Assembly (NCBI RefSeq): GCF_001548475.1
Contig: NZ_LRUJ01000002.1
Coordinates: 62,001 to 126,000 of the forward strand
From: Bordetella hinzii LMG 13501
GTDB taxonomy: Bacteria; Pseudomonadota; Gammaproteobacteria; Burkholderiales; Burkholderiaceae_B
Direction: 5' to 3'
Length of the DNA: 64,000 nucleotides
Under the pieces are notes generated by a model. That model made no database searches. It saw only the letters and a list, made by a program, of their open reading frames with translations, and was not told the DNA's origin. A program made the position numbers and the translations under genes. Of this stretch, positions 47,516 through 56,742 are shown piece after piece (position 1 is the stretch's first letter; every line of letters starts with the position of its first letter).

Positions 47516-48082
47516 ATGACTCGCATTGTGCTCGCGCGTTTTGACAGTATGGCGTCGGCTCGCAGTGCGGCGCACGCCCTCGTCGCCGAGGGAATCAGCG
47601 AGCAGGCCGTGAGCCTGTTGCTGGAAGAAGGCAGCCAGCCGGTGCGCCGCCACCGGGGGCCGGACCTCAATTCGCCCTCAGCATGGTACGGCGCCATTGC
47701 CAGCGCCGCGGCCCTGGCCACGCTGGGCGCGATGCTCGGGGCATTCGCCCTCTTGCTATTGCATGAGGACGGCGCCGGGCTGATGCTGGTCGGTGCGGCG
47801 GCCGGCGCCTATCTCGGAGCCGTCATCGGCACCGTCTGGGTGTTGCGTGGCGTGCGCCGCGCGCGCCGCCGGGCCACCGAGGCCGAGGAGGAGGCCGTCA
47901 GCCGCGGCGTGGTGCTGGCCGTGCAGATCCATCCGGACGAGGAAGCGGCCGTCCTGGGGCTGCTCAATGATGCAGGCGGCAGGCACATCCAGCGCCAGCA
48001 GCATATGGGCCGCGCGCCGGCCAGGTGGACGCCGCGCGACCGTGGCATGGGCCGGACCCGGCGCACACAATGGCAAAGCTGA
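47516..48082 (+). CDS. Membrane protein of unknown function with two glycine-rich helices
   Basis: A 188-residue protein. The N-terminal part (RIVLARFDSMASARSAAHAL, GISEQAVSLLLEE) resembles the fold seen in heat/stress-induced DUF1269-like proteins, a ferredoxin-like segment. Two adjacent hydrophobic stretches follow (AIASAAALATLGAMLGAFAL; GAAAGAYLGAVIGTVWVL), then a charged tail repeating the soluble fold (VVLAVQIHPDEEAAVLGLL). GGAGG precedes the start. The gene overlaps the next by 13 bases. Function not recognised. Confidence 0.75.
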   Translation: MTRIVLARFDSMASARSAAHALVAEGISEQAVSLLLEEGSQPVRRHRGPDLNSPSAWYGAIASAAALATLGAMLGAFALLLLHEDGAGLMLVGAAAGAYLGAVIGTVWVLRGVRRARRRATEAEEEAVSRGVVLAVQIHPDEEAAVLGLLNDAGGRHIQRQQHMGRAPARWTPRDRGMGRTRRTQWQS

Positions 48083-49440
48083 GAACGTTTGCGCGTCGCT
48101 GCCTGCCGCTGCTCCTGGCGCTGCTGGGGGCCTGCGCCTCCGTGCCCGGCCCCCAGGTATTGCAGGAGCGCCGTGAGCAGGCGGCGCTGTCGGCGCGCTC
48201 GGCGCGCAGCAGCCAGCTCAAGGGCCAGGACCTGGCCGCGCGGACGGGCGGCGACGACCAGCGCGATTTCCTGAAGCAGCATCTGGCCGTGGAGAGCGCT
48301 ATTTCGGGCGCCCCCCTGGTGGCGGGCAACCAGGTCAAGCTGCTGGCCGACGGCGAGGCGACGTACCGCGCCATGCTGCGCGCCATTGGGCAGGCGCGGC
48401 ACTACGTGCATATGGAAACCTATATCTTCGACGCCGGAAAGGCCGGCGAGGATTTCGTGAACGCGCTGATCGCGGCGCGCGGGCGCGGCGTCGATGTCGC
48501 CGTCATGGTCGATGCCGTGGGCACGTTGCAAACCCCCGAGGCCCTTTTCGAGCGGCTGCGCGATGCCGGGGTGCAGGTGGCGGTGTTCAATCCGGTCAAT
48601 CCGGCGCGTTCGCGCAAGGGTTGGTCGCCCAACCAGCGCAATCATCGCAAGCTGCTGGTGGCCGATGGCGAGGTGGGCTTTCTCGGCGGCATCAACGTCA
48701 GCGACGTCTACGCCTCGGGCAGCTCGTTCGGGGACGGCCAGGGGCAGGCGCCTTGGCGGGATACCCATATGGAAATACGCGGGCCAGCCGTGGCCCAGAT
48801 CGAGGAGGTGCTGCTGGCTGGATGGGAATCCCAAGGCGGGCCGGCCCTGCAGGGCGGCCGTTTTCTGCGTGTGACGCCGCGCCAGGGCGATATGGTGGTG
48901 CGTATCCTGGCCAATGATCCGCAGAGCGCCGATGGCTATACGGTTTACCTCACGCTGATGTCGGCCTTCGAGAGCGCGCGGCGTTCGATCCATATCACCA
49001 TGGCCTACTTCGTGCCCGACCCGGCCTTCGTGCAGGCGCTGGCCCAAGCTGCGCGGCGCGGCGTGGACGTGGTGCTGATCCTGCCGGGTTTCAGCGACAG
49101 CTCCGTGGTCTGGCATGCGGGGCGTTCCCATTACGAGACCCTGCTGCGGGCCGGCGTGAAGATCTACGAGCGCCGCGACACCTTGCTGCACGCCAAGACG
49201 GCCATCGTGGACGGCGTCTGGTCCACCGTGGGGTCCAGCAATATGGACTGGCGCAGTTTCGGCTTGAACTACGAGATCAACGCCGTGGTGCTGGGGCCGG
49301 CCTTCGCCCAGGAAATGGAAGCCCTGTTCCAGCGCGACGTGGCCGCCTCAGTGCGGGTGGATGCCGCGGCCTGGGGCGATCGCCCGGTGGGCGACCGCTT
49401 CATGGAGTTTTTTTCGCGCCTGTTCGAGCGTTGGCTGTAG
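48070..49440 (+). CDS. Phospholipase D-family cardiolipin synthase-like lipoprotein
   Basis: A 456-residue enzyme with two HKD motifs: NHRKLLVADGEVGFLGGINV and LHAKTAIVDGVWSTVGSSN. It is of the ClsB/ClsC type, transferring phosphatidyl groups between phospholipids. Unusually it begins with a signal ending LLGACASVP, a lipobox, so it may be an outer- or inner-membrane-anchored periplasmic enzyme. The ATG at 48070 overlaps the preceding gene's end by 13 bases, suggesting coexpression; an upstream in-frame ATG is less likely. Confidence 0.88.
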   Translation: MAKLRTFARRCLPLLLALLGACASVPGPQVLQERREQAALSARSARSSQLKGQDLAARTGGDDQRDFLKQHLAVESAISGAPLVAGNQVKLLADGEATYRAMLRAIGQARHYVHMETYIFDAGKAGEDFVNALIAARGRGVDVAVMVDAVGTLQTPEALFERLRDAGVQVAVFNPVNPARSRKGWSPNQRNHRKLLVADGEVGFLGGINVSDVYASGSSFGDGQGQAPWRDTHMEIRGPAVAQIEEVLLAGWESQGGPALQGGRFLRVTPRQGDMVVRILANDPQSADGYTVYLTLMSAFESARRSIHITMAYFVPDPAFVQALAQAARRGVDVVLILPGFSDSSVVWHAGRSHYETLLRAGVKIYERRDTLLHAKTAIVDGVWSTVGSSNMDWRSFGLNYEINAVVLGPAFAQEMEALFQRDVAASVRVDAAAWGDRPVGDRFMEFFSRLFERWL

Positions 49441-49449
49441 GGCGCCGGC

Positions 49450-51108
49450 TCAGGCGGTTTGGGCCTGGGCGTGGTGCAGTTCGGCCAGGGCGGTCGTGAT
49501 GTCGGTGACCGGCTGGAAGGAATCGGGCGTGGCCATGCTCCAGCCCACCTTGAAGATGTTGTGCCGGAACTCGCCGCGCAGCAGTTCACCGGGCGTGAGT
49601 TCGGGAAACAGCGCCGACAGCAGCCGCACTTCGCTGGAGGAAATGCGCCGGGCGATATGGTGGGTGCGCAACTGGCTGGGATGGGTCAGTCCGGCGGCTT
49701 CCAGCAGTTCGGCCAGCGCGTGCAGGGTGTTCTTGTGAAAATGCGCCACGCGCTGGGCCTTGTCGGGCACGACGAGGGCGCGTTGGCGCAAGGGGTCTTG
49801 CGTGGTGACGCCGGTAGGGCATTTGCCGGTGTGGCAGGCCTGGGCCTGGATGCAGCCGATGGCGAACATGAAGCCGCGCGCGGCATTGCACCAATCCGCG
49901 CCCATGGCCATCGCGCGGGCCATGTCGAAGGCCGTGATGATCTTGCCCGACGCCCCGATGCGGATACGGTCGCGCAGGTTGACGCCCACCAGGGTGTTGT
50001 GGACCAGGCGCAAGGCTTCGCGCAGCGGCGTGCCCACATGGTCCACAAACTCGACGGGAGCCGCGCCCGTGCCGCCCTCGGCGCCGTCGACGACGATGAA
50101 GTCGGGCGTGATGCCAGTCTTGAGCATGGCCTTGACGATGGCGAACCATTCCCAGGGATGGCCCACGCACAATTTGAAGCCCACGGGCTTGCCGCCGGAC
50201 AGTTCGCGCAGGCGCGCCACGAAATGCAGCAGGCCCACCGGCGTATCGAAGGCGCTGTGGCTGGAAGGCGAGTTGCAGTCCTGCCAGGCCGGCACGCCGC
50301 GCGCCTCGGCGATTTCGGGTGTGACCTTGCCGGCGGGCAGGATGCCGCCGTGGCCCGGCTTGGCGCCTTGCGACAGCTTGATCTCTATCATCTTGACCTG
50401 CGGCGTACAGGCGTTGCGCACAAAGGCCTCTTCAGAGAAACGGCCCTGTTCGTCGCGGCAACCGAAATAGCCCGAGCCGATGTTCCAGATGAGCGCGCCG
50501 CCCGGCTGTCGGTGGTAGCGGCTGATGCCGCCTTCGCCGGTGTCGTGGGCGAAATTGCCGATGCGCGCGCCATCATTGAGCGCCAGCACCGCATTGGCCG
50601 ACAGGGCGCCGAAGCTCATGGCCGACACATTGAAGGCCGACATGGAATAGGGCTGTGCGCAATCCGGCCCGCCGACCTGCACGCGGAAATCCGGGTCGGC
50701 GATATGCGCGGGAGACATCGAGTGGTTGATCCACTCGTAGCGGTCGCCATAGACGTCTTCCTGGGTGCCGAAGGGGCGCTTGTCGATCTCCTGCTTGGCG
50801 CGCTGATAGACGATGGAGCGTTGCGCGCGCGAGAAGGGCGCGGCATCGGTGTCGTCTTCGAGAAAGTACTGGCGTATCTCCGGCCGGATGAACTCGAACA
50901 GGAAGCGCAGATTGCCGATGACCGGGTAGTTGCGCCGGATGGCATGCCGGGTCTGGACCATGTCATAGATACCCAGCAGGCTGAGCGCCGCCAGGGGCAG
51001 GGCGGCCCAGAGCCAGCCGGGGCCGCGCAGGCCGGCCAGCACGAAGCTGAGGACGGCGCCTATCACGATGAGGGCGAAGGCCGTATAGCGGCCGGCGATC
51101 CAATGCAT
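49450..51108 (-). CDS. Glutamate synthase-like FMN/iron-sulfur protein
   Basis: A 552-residue protein equivalent to the FMN-binding domain of glutamate synthase without the glutaminase domain. Two N-terminal membrane helices (FALIVIGAVLSFVLAGLRG; WLWAALPLAALSLLGIYDMV) anchor it. The barrel shows SMSFGALSANAVLALNDGA, EIKLSQGAKPGHGGILPAGK, IVVDGAEGGTGAAPVEF and the cluster-binding ACHTGKCPTGVTTQDPLRQ. Physiological reaction unknown; such stand-alone proteins are widespread. The start follows a GGAGAGG site. Confidence 0.88.
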   Translation of the reverse strand: MHWIAGRYTAFALIVIGAVLSFVLAGLRGPGWLWAALPLAALSLLGIYDMVQTRHAIRRNYPVIGNLRFLFEFIRPEIRQYFLEDDTDAAPFSRAQRSIVYQRAKQEIDKRPFGTQEDVYGDRYEWINHSMSPAHIADPDFRVQVGGPDCAQPYSMSAFNVSAMSFGALSANAVLALNDGARIGNFAHDTGEGGISRYHRQPGGALIWNIGSGYFGCRDEQGRFSEEAFVRNACTPQVKMIEIKLSQGAKPGHGGILPAGKVTPEIAEARGVPAWQDCNSPSSHSAFDTPVGLLHFVARLRELSGGKPVGFKLCVGHPWEWFAIVKAMLKTGITPDFIVVDGAEGGTGAAPVEFVDHVGTPLREALRLVHNTLVGVNLRDRIRIGASGKIITAFDMARAMAMGADWCNAARGFMFAIGCIQAQACHTGKCPTGVTTQDPLRQRALVVPDKAQRVAHFHKNTLHALAELLEAAGLTHPSQLRTHHIARRISSSEVRLLSALFPELTPGELLRGEFRHNIFKVGWSMATPDSFQPVTDITTALAELHHAQAQTA

Positions 51109-51181
51109 ATGCCTCTCCGAGGGACTGGTTGCCGCCAACCATAACAGAATCTTCCGGCGTGGCCTGGGTCGCCGGGCCCAA

Positions 51182-51211
51182 GAAAAACACCCCGGGGCCT
51201 GGCGGGGTGTC
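51182..51211 (-). terminator. Terminator after the YeeE-like gene
   Basis: On the minus strand ACACCCC pairs with GGGGTGT around a GC-rich loop, followed by TTTTC, about 45 bases past the stop. Confidence 0.75.
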
Positions 51212-51252
51212 CAGGCTCCGGGGGGCGGCTCTGTGTGGCGGGGACTTGCGGT

Positions 51253-52476
51253 TCAGCAGCTCGAATGCGCCGGGGTTTTTTCGACCGCCAGGCCGAAGTG
51301 GGGGCGCAGGCGCACGCCCAGGGCGCTGCCCAGGAAGGCGGCCGGCAGCCACAGCCAGGCATGCAGGCTGCCCGACAGGATGCCGCTGAAATAGGCCCCG
51401 ATATTGCAGCCGAAAGCCAGGCGCGAACCATAGCCCAGCAGCAGGCCGCCGATGATGGCGCCGGCCAGAGAACGGGCCGGGACCTGCCAGACAGGGGCGA
51501 ACTTGCCGGCCGCCGACGCCGCGGCCAGCGCGCCCAGCATCAGGCCGATGTCCATGACGGAGGTGACGTCGCGGGTGACCGGCGCGGCCAGGGCGGCCTG
51601 CTGCTTGCTCCAGTAGGCCCAGCTGGCGACATCGCCGCCGAAGGCATCGAGGATCTTGGCGCCCCACAGCGCGAAGGCCGAGGTGATGCCCCAGGGACGG
51701 CCGGCCAGCGCCAGCGTGGCGAAATTGAGGATCACCAGGGCCACGCCGCCCCAGACGAGCGGCCAAGGACCCTGCAGCAGCGTCGCCGGACGGCTGGTGC
51801 GCGCGGCCGAGGAAATCAGCTGGCCGTGGCGGCGTTTCTCGAGCACCGTGGTCAGCCAGGCGATGAAGGCGAAGACCGCCAGGTTGGCGATGAGCGCGGC
51901 CGGCAGGCCCCAGGTCTTGATCAGCGAGGTGGGCGGCAGCGCCGGCAGTCTGGACCACCAGGGGAAGTTCGCCGTGGCGATGACCGAGCCGATGATGAAG
52001 AACACCAGGGTGACGATCATGCGGGTATTGCCGCCGCCCACGGCGAACAGGGTCCCGGAGGCGCAGCCGCCGCCCAGCTGCATGCCGACGCCGAAGAGGA
52101 AGGCGCCCAACAGGACGGAGACGCCCGGCGGCGAGACCAGCCCGTTGATGGGCTGGCCAAAGAGGGTGCCCGCGGCCAGGAAAGGGAAGAACAGGATGAC
52201 GCCGAAAGCCAACATGATCATCTGCCCGCGCAGGCCGGCGCCCCGGCGGTCGGAGACGAAGACGCGCCAGGCCTGGGTAAAGCCGAAGGAGGCGTGATAG
52301 AGGGTGACGCCCAGCAGCGCGCCCACGATCCAGAGCGCGCTCTGGCGCCAGCTGACGGCTTGCAGCAGGTAGACGGCGCCGGCCAGGACCAGAAGCAGGG
52401 CCACCAGGAGCGGCTTGCGATTGATCTGGATGGGGGCGGCCGGAGAAAGGGGCAGGACGGAGGCGGGTGTGCTCAT
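51253..52476 (-). CDS. YeeE/YedE-family sulfur transporter (TsuA-like)
   Basis: A 407-residue membrane protein with about ten or more helices and the duplicated YeeE fold. The conserved cysteines are Cys138 in MQLGGGCASGTLFAVGGGN and Cys357 in SRLAFGCNIGAYFSG; equivalent cysteines relay thiosulfate in TsuA. The C-terminus also ends in Cys. Thiosulfate or another sulfur anion import is inferred from the family. An AT-rich palindrome lies about 95 bases upstream of the start. The downstream FMN protein is 145 bases away past a terminator. Confidence 0.88.
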   Translation of the reverse strand: MSTPASVLPLSPAAPIQINRKPLLVALLLVLAGAVYLLQAVSWRQSALWIVGALLGVTLYHASFGFTQAWRVFVSDRRGAGLRGQMIMLAFGVILFFPFLAAGTLFGQPINGLVSPPGVSVLLGAFLFGVGMQLGGGCASGTLFAVGGGNTRMIVTLVFFIIGSVIATANFPWWSRLPALPPTSLIKTWGLPAALIANLAVFAFIAWLTTVLEKRRHGQLISSAARTSRPATLLQGPWPLVWGGVALVILNFATLALAGRPWGITSAFALWGAKILDAFGGDVASWAYWSKQQAALAAPVTRDVTSVMDIGLMLGALAAASAAGKFAPVWQVPARSLAGAIIGGLLLGYGSRLAFGCNIGAYFSGILSGSLHAWLWLPAAFLGSALGVRLRPHFGLAVEKTPAHSSC

Positions 52477-52568
52477 GGTTCGGCGAAAAACGGAAAAGGG
52501 CGCTGGTGCGCCCGTCACGCCAGTGTAGGCGGCATGGTAAATTTCAAAAAATAATAATTAATTGTTTT

Positions 52569-52589
52569 GATATATCCATAAGATATATC
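52569..52589. promoter_or_regulatory. AT-rich palindrome GATATATC-N5-GATATATC, possible operator
   Basis: Two copies of the self-complementary octamer GATATATC flank CATAA, forming an exact 8-5-8 inverted repeat. It begins a short AT-rich tract in a GC-rich genome, lies directly next to the arsB stop and upstream of the YeeE-like gene read leftward. Size and symmetry resemble operators of ArsR-family repressors; which regulator binds is unknown. Confidence 0.5.
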
Positions 52590-52590
52590 G

Positions 52591-53874
52591 CTACAGGCTC
52601 AGCCGCCAGGCCAGGGCCGCCAGCGTGGCCAAGAGCACCGGCACGGTCAGCACCAGCCCGACGCGGAAGTAATAGCCCCAGGAGATCACCAGGCCCTTGC
52701 GCGCCAGCACGTGCAGCCAGAGCAGGGTGGCCAGGCTGCCTATGGGGGTGATCTTGGGGCCGAGATCGCTGCCGATCACATTGGCGTAGATCATCGCCAG
52801 ACGGCTGCTTTCGTGCGCGACCTGGGCGTCGGCGATGGACAGCGCGCCGATCAGGACGGTGGGCAGGTTGTTCATGACCGAGGACAGCAGGGCCGTGGCG
52901 ATGCCCGTGCCCATGGCGGCGCCCCAGACGCCGGCTTCGGCGCAGCGTTCCAGCAGGCCGGTCAGGGCCTGGGTCAGGCCGGCGTTGCGCAGCCCATAGA
53001 CGACCAGGTACATGCCCAGCGAAAACACCACGATATGCCAGGGCGCCTCGCGCATGATGCGGCGGGTGCCCACGATATGCCGGCGTCCGGCGATCAGCAG
53101 CAGGCCGGCCGCGCCCAGCGCGGCGATGGCGCTGACCGGCACGCCCAGTGGTTCGAGCAGGAAAAATCCCGCCAGCAGCAGGGCCAGCACGATCCAGCCG
53201 GCGCGGAACGTCAGGCTGTCGCGGATGGCGGTGCGCGGCGCCGGCAGGCTGGCCAGGTCGTAGCGCGGCGGGATGTCGCGGCGAAAGAACAGCCACAGCA
53301 TGGCCAGCGACGCGCCCACGGCCACCCCATTGACGGGCACCATGATGGCTGCGTATTGGCTGAAGCCCAGTCCGAAGAAGTCGGCCGAGACGATATTCAC
53401 CAGATTGGAGACAATCAGCGGGATGCTGCCCGTGTCGGCGATGAAGCCGGCCGCCATCACGAAGGCCAGGGTCGCGGCCGGGCCGAAGCCCAGGGCCAGC
53501 AGCATTTCCATCACGATGGGCGTGAGGATGAGCGCGGCGCCGTCATTGGCAAAGAGGGCCGTGACCGCCGCGCCCAGCAGCACGATAAGCACGAAGAGGC
53601 GGTGGCCGCTGCCCCGCCCCCAGCGCGCCACGTGCAGGGCCGCCCATTCGAAAAAGCCGGCCTCGTCGAGGATGAGGCTGGTGATGATGATGGCGATGAA
53701 GGTGGCCGTGGCATTCCAGACGATATGCCATACGACACCGATGTCCGAGAGCTGGACGACGCCGGTGGCCAAGGCCAGCGCCGCGCCGATGCAGGCGCTC
53801 CAGCCGACATTCAGGCCGCGCGGCTGCCAGATGACCAGGGTGAGCGTGAGGACGAACAAGGCGAGTGCGAGCAT
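52591..53874 (-). CDS. arsB: Arsenite efflux permease ArsB
   Basis: A 427-residue inner-membrane antiporter with about twelve helices, expelling arsenite and antimonite. It follows E. coli ArsB almost block for block: [72 protein letters not shown], and the end [19 protein letters not shown]. Neither arsR nor arsC is adjacent, which is unusual. It starts two bases after the stop of an AEC-family permease and so is probably cotranscribed with it. Confidence 0.94.
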   Translation of the reverse strand: MLALALFVLTLTLVIWQPRGLNVGWSACIGAALALATGVVQLSDIGVVWHIVWNATATFIAIIITSLILDEAGFFEWAALHVARWGRGSGHRLFVLIVLLGAAVTALFANDGAALILTPIVMEMLLALGFGPAATLAFVMAAGFIADTGSIPLIVSNLVNIVSADFFGLGFSQYAAIMVPVNGVAVGASLAMLWLFFRRDIPPRYDLASLPAPRTAIRDSLTFRAGWIVLALLLAGFFLLEPLGVPVSAIAALGAAGLLLIAGRRHIVGTRRIMREAPWHIVVFSLGMYLVVYGLRNAGLTQALTGLLERCAEAGVWGAAMGTGIATALLSSVMNNLPTVLIGALSIADAQVAHESSRLAMIYANVIGSDLGPKITPIGSLATLLWLHVLARKGLVISWGYYFRVGLVLTVPVLLATLAALAWRLSL

Positions 53875-53876
53875 GG

Positions 53877-54818
53877 TCAGGCCGGGTGGAAGTGCTGGAT
53901 CCAGGCCACCAGGGCCGAGATGGTGATGACCGACAGAATGGTCGACAGCAGGATGGCGCGCGACGTCGTGGTGGCCGAGCGGCCATAGAGCTGCGCCAGC
54001 ATGAAAGGGCCGGTGCCGATGGGCAGCGCGCTCATGAGCACCGCGCACCAGGCCCATAGCGCGGGCATGGAAAATACCCAGAAGGCCAGCACCGCGGTGG
54101 CGGCGGGCTGCAGCAGCAGCTTGCCGGCCACCAGCCGGCCGACGGCGGCGCCGCCCGAGGCCGGTTGGGCCTGGGCCAGGAAAAGGCCGATGGTGACCAG
54201 GGCGCAGGGACTGGCCGAGGCGCCCAGCAGTTCGACATAGCGGTCCAGTCCCTGGGGCAGGGCGGGGCCCAGCCAGGACCACAGCGCGCCCGCCAGGGGG
54301 GCGATCAGCAGCGGGTTGCGCGCCAGCGCGCGGCCCACTTTATAGAGGGTGGCGCCCCAATGGCGCTGGCGATGCTGGTCGTATTCGATGAGGGCGATGG
54401 CGCAGCCGAACAAGGCGCAGGCAGTCAGCAGCGTCGTGATGATGGCCGGCGGCATGCTGGCCGGACCCAGCACGGCCAGGCAGAGCGGGATGCCCATGTA
54501 CCCGGCGTTGGCGTAGGAGGCGGCCAGGCCTTCGATGCTGCGGTCGGTGAGACGGGCGCGCAGCCCCCCGGCCAGCATGGCCGTCGCAAAGGTGACGCAG
54601 ATCCCGCCCCAGAACGCCGCGATGAAACCCCAGTGCAGCAGTTCGTCCAGCCTGGCCTGCGCCATGGCGCGAAACAGCAGGGCTGGCAGGGACAGGTAGG
54701 CGACATAGCGGTTCAGTGCCTCGGTGGCGCCGGGACCCAGCACGCGGGCGCGGGCGGCAAGCCAGCCGGTCAGGATCAGGGCAAAGACCGGCAGCGTGGC
54801 GTTGACGACGGCGGACAT
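53877..54818 (-). CDS. AEC-family (auxin efflux carrier-like) permease
   Basis: A 313-residue ten-helix transporter: [20 protein letters not shown] at the start, [38 protein letters not shown] (the conserved crossover), and [14 protein letters not shown] later. Bacterial AEC members move malate, malonate or other carboxylates; the substrate is unknown. Start [10 protein letters not shown] chosen because it begins the first helix directly. Overlap-free spacing of 2 bases to arsB indicates one transcript. Confidence 0.87.
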   Translation of the reverse strand: MSAVVNATLPVFALILTGWLAARARVLGPGATEALNRYVAYLSLPALLFRAMAQARLDELLHWGFIAAFWGGICVTFATAMLAGGLRARLTDRSIEGLAASYANAGYMGIPLCLAVLGPASMPPAIITTLLTACALFGCAIALIEYDQHRQRHWGATLYKVGRALARNPLLIAPLAGALWSWLGPALPQGLDRYVELLGASASPCALVTIGLFLAQAQPASGGAAVGRLVAGKLLLQPAATAVLAFWVFSMPALWAWCAVLMSALPIGTGPFMLAQLYGRSATTTSRAILLSTILSVITISALVAWIQHFHPA

Positions 54819-54930
54819 GGCGCTTGGCGGGTTTGGAAAAGCCGCCATTCTACTGAAGGCGCGCGGGGGCTTGGAGCCGGCCGTCGGGCCTGAGACAATC
54901 GCGGTACGACAACTTGCTGGAACCGCCGCC

Positions 54931-55380
54931 ATGAGCACCCCGTCTTCTTATCCCGTCCGTATCGTCATCGGCACCTGGGACCGTCTGCGCGAACACGCCA
55001 CCGAGGTGCGCCACGAGGTTTTCGTGCTGGAGCAGAAGGTGCCGCCGGAGGTCGAGCTCGACGACGAGGATGCGGTGTCGGTGCATGCGGTGGCCTACGA
55101 CTCCCAGGGGCGGCCCGTGGGCACCGGCCGCCTGTTGCCGGATGGCCACATCGGGCGCATGGCGGTGCGCAAGCCGGCGCGCGGCTCCGGCGTAGGCGGC
55201 CAGATCCTCGACGCCCTGATCGAGCAGGGGCACGGCGACGGCCATCGCATGCTGGTCCTGCATGCGCAGACCCATGCCAAGGCCTTTTACGAAGCCCATG
55301 GCTTTCAGGCCGACGGCGACGAGTTTGTCGAGGCCGGCATCGCGCATGTCGTCATGACGCGGGAGCTTGCGCGCGCCTGA
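54931..55380 (+). CDS. GNAT N-acetyltransferase (ElaA-like)
   Basis: A 149-residue acetyltransferase with the ElaA layout: LREHATEVRHEVFVLEQKVP, ELDDEDAVSVHAVAYDSQG, RMAVRKPARGSGVGGQILDAL (acetyl-CoA loop), VLHAQTHAKAFYEAHGF. Substrate unknown. The ATG at 54931 gives the family length; the longer open frame upstream lies opposite the AEC gene. It is divergent from that gene with a 112-base gap. Confidence 0.87.
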   Translation: MSTPSSYPVRIVIGTWDRLREHATEVRHEVFVLEQKVPPEVELDDEDAVSVHAVAYDSQGRPVGTGRLLPDGHIGRMAVRKPARGSGVGGQILDALIEQGHGDGHRMLVLHAQTHAKAFYEAHGFQADGDEFVEAGIAHVVMTRELARA

Positions 55381-55401
55381 TGCGCCGCGGGCCCGCAAAG
55401 C

Positions 55402-55435
55402 AAAGACCCCGGAGGCTTGCGCATCCGGGGTCTTT
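55402..55435. terminator. Bidirectional terminator between the GNAT gene and tRNA-Leu
   Basis: AAAGACCCCGGA pairs exactly with TCCGGGGTCTTT around a 10-base loop; A- and T-ends suit both the plus-strand gene and the minus-strand tRNA. Confidence 0.8.
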
Positions 55436-55476
55436 CACTTTCTTGGCGTACCGCGAAGTCTTCGCGGTATCTGTAT

Positions 55477-55561
55477 TGGTGCCCAGGAGAGGACTCGAAC
55501 CTCCACACCTTGCGGCACATGGACCTGAACCATGCGCGTCTACCAATTCCGCCACCTGGGC
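55477..55561 (-). tRNA. tRNA-Leu (CAG), copy 1
   Basis: Minus-strand class II tRNA of 82 bases plus encoded CCA. Acceptor GCCCAGG pairs with CCTGGGC; anticodon stem CATGG/CCATG with loop TTCAGGT (anticodon CAG, Leu); long variable arm TGCCGCAAGGTG; T loop TTCGAGT. Sequence is identical to the copies at 55712 and 56743. Confidence 0.96.
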
Positions 55562-55649
55562 ATGAGCTGTGATGCCTGCATCGTTCCGCTCACAGTCAAA
55601 CGGACGACCATGCTGTTTTGTGCCGGGCATGAGCCGGCGATCCTGAAAG

Positions 55650-55678
55650 AAAAAACCCGAAGATGATTCGGGTTTTTT
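55650..55678. terminator. Terminator between tRNA-Leu copies 1 and 2
   Basis: AAAAAACCCGA pairs with TCGGGTTTTTT around a short loop. The leftward direction terminates copy 2, implying that copies 1 and 2 are separate transcripts. Confidence 0.85.
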
Positions 55679-55711
55679 GGCGCATCGTGCGGATCATCAC
55701 GATGTTGATAT

Positions 55712-55796
55712 TGGTGCCCAGGAGAGGACTCGAACCTCCACACCTTGCGGCACATGGACCTGAACCATGCGCGTCTACCAATTCCGCCACCTGGGC
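55712..55796 (-). tRNA. tRNA-Leu (CAG), copy 2
   Basis: Same 82-base sequence plus CCA as copy 1, with anticodon CAG in loop TTCAGGT, and its own downstream terminator. Confidence 0.96.
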
Positions 55797-55952
55797 TCTG
55801 TTGATTTCACGTCGCCGTGTCATCAGCAGGACGCGAATTATGCACACTTTTCGGGGGGTGTGCAAGTTGCCCGCAAAAAAAGTGGGCGGATGAGGCGGGC
55901 GGGTATGCTTATAGCCTGGCCGCCGCTTCCTGTCTTTTGCCATCCGCGTTCC

Positions 55953-56579
55953 ATGTCCCGTCCGCATTGCGTCCGTTGCGAGCGTCCGCTCTCGCATTGC
56001 CTGTGCTCTCTCGTTCCCAAGCTGGAGTCGGATACACGGGTCCTCATCCTCCAGGACCCTCGCGAGGCCGGGCATGCGCTGAATACCGCCCGGCTGGCCT
56101 GGCTGGGCCTGGCGCGCGCGGCGCGGGTGGTGGCCGAGCATTTCGACGAAGCGCTTTGGACGCGGCCGGGATGGCAGGCTTATCTGTTGTTTCCGGGGCA
56201 GGATGCCAGGCCCGCGGCGCCCGCCGCGCCAGAGGCGCCACGGCGCCTGCTGATTGTGCCGGACGCGACCTGGCGCCGGGCGCGCGCCATGGTCGCGCGC
56301 CACCCCGCGCTGGCCGCGCTGCCCCGGCTCGGCCTGCCGGCCCAGGGTCCGGGGCGCTATCGCGTCAGGCATGCCGACCTTCCGGGCGCGCTTTCCACGC
56401 TGGAAGCTGTCGCCGCCGCCCTGAATGCGCTGGAGTCCACCGATCGTTTCGATGCCTTGCTCGCGCCGCTGGAACGATTGGTGCAAGGGCAGATCGACGG
56501 CATGGGCCGCGCGCGCTATGAGGCGCATCATCTGCGACGCGAGGGCAGCCGCGCCAGGAAAGAGCGGGCCGGGGGGTAG
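55953..56579 (+). CDS. DTW-domain protein, probable tRNA-uridine aminocarboxypropyltransferase
   Basis: A 208-residue enzyme of the DTW/TDD family, which attaches the acp group from SAM to uridine 47 of tRNAs (TapT/YfiP type). A zinc-ribbon start is visible (Cys6, Cys9, Cys16, Cys18 in PHCVRCERPLSHCLC). The DTW motif is here DATW in LLIVPDATWRRARAM (residues 104-107); DPREAGHALNTARL is the SAM-side block and EAHHLRREG ends the domain. The ATG at 55953 matches the Cys-rich family start. It lies between two tRNA-Leu genes. Confidence 0.88.
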   Translation: MSRPHCVRCERPLSHCLCSLVPKLESDTRVLILQDPREAGHALNTARLAWLGLARAARVVAEHFDEALWTRPGWQAYLLFPGQDARPAAPAAPEAPRRLLIVPDATWRRARAMVARHPALAALPRLGLPAQGPGRYRVRHADLPGALSTLEAVAAALNALESTDRFDALLAPLERLVQGQIDGMGRARYEAHHLRREGSRARKERAGG

Positions 56580-56628
56580 GGCGGGGCGGCGTGGATAACG
56601 CCGCCCGCAAGCAGGGCAGGGGCCGGCC

Positions 56629-56667
56629 AAAAAACAAAACCCCGGCACGCTTGCGCGGCACGGGGTT
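56629..56667 (-). terminator. Terminator after tRNA-Leu copy 3
   Basis: On the minus strand AACCCCG and CGGGGTT form a stem with a GC-rich interior, followed by TTGTTTTTTGG. Confidence 0.65.
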
Positions 56668-56742
56668 CCGGGTAGGCAGCATATCCTGCCTGTATCGCTT
56701 ATTTATCAGGCAGTTTGCGGGCAAACTGCCTGAAGGAAACTG

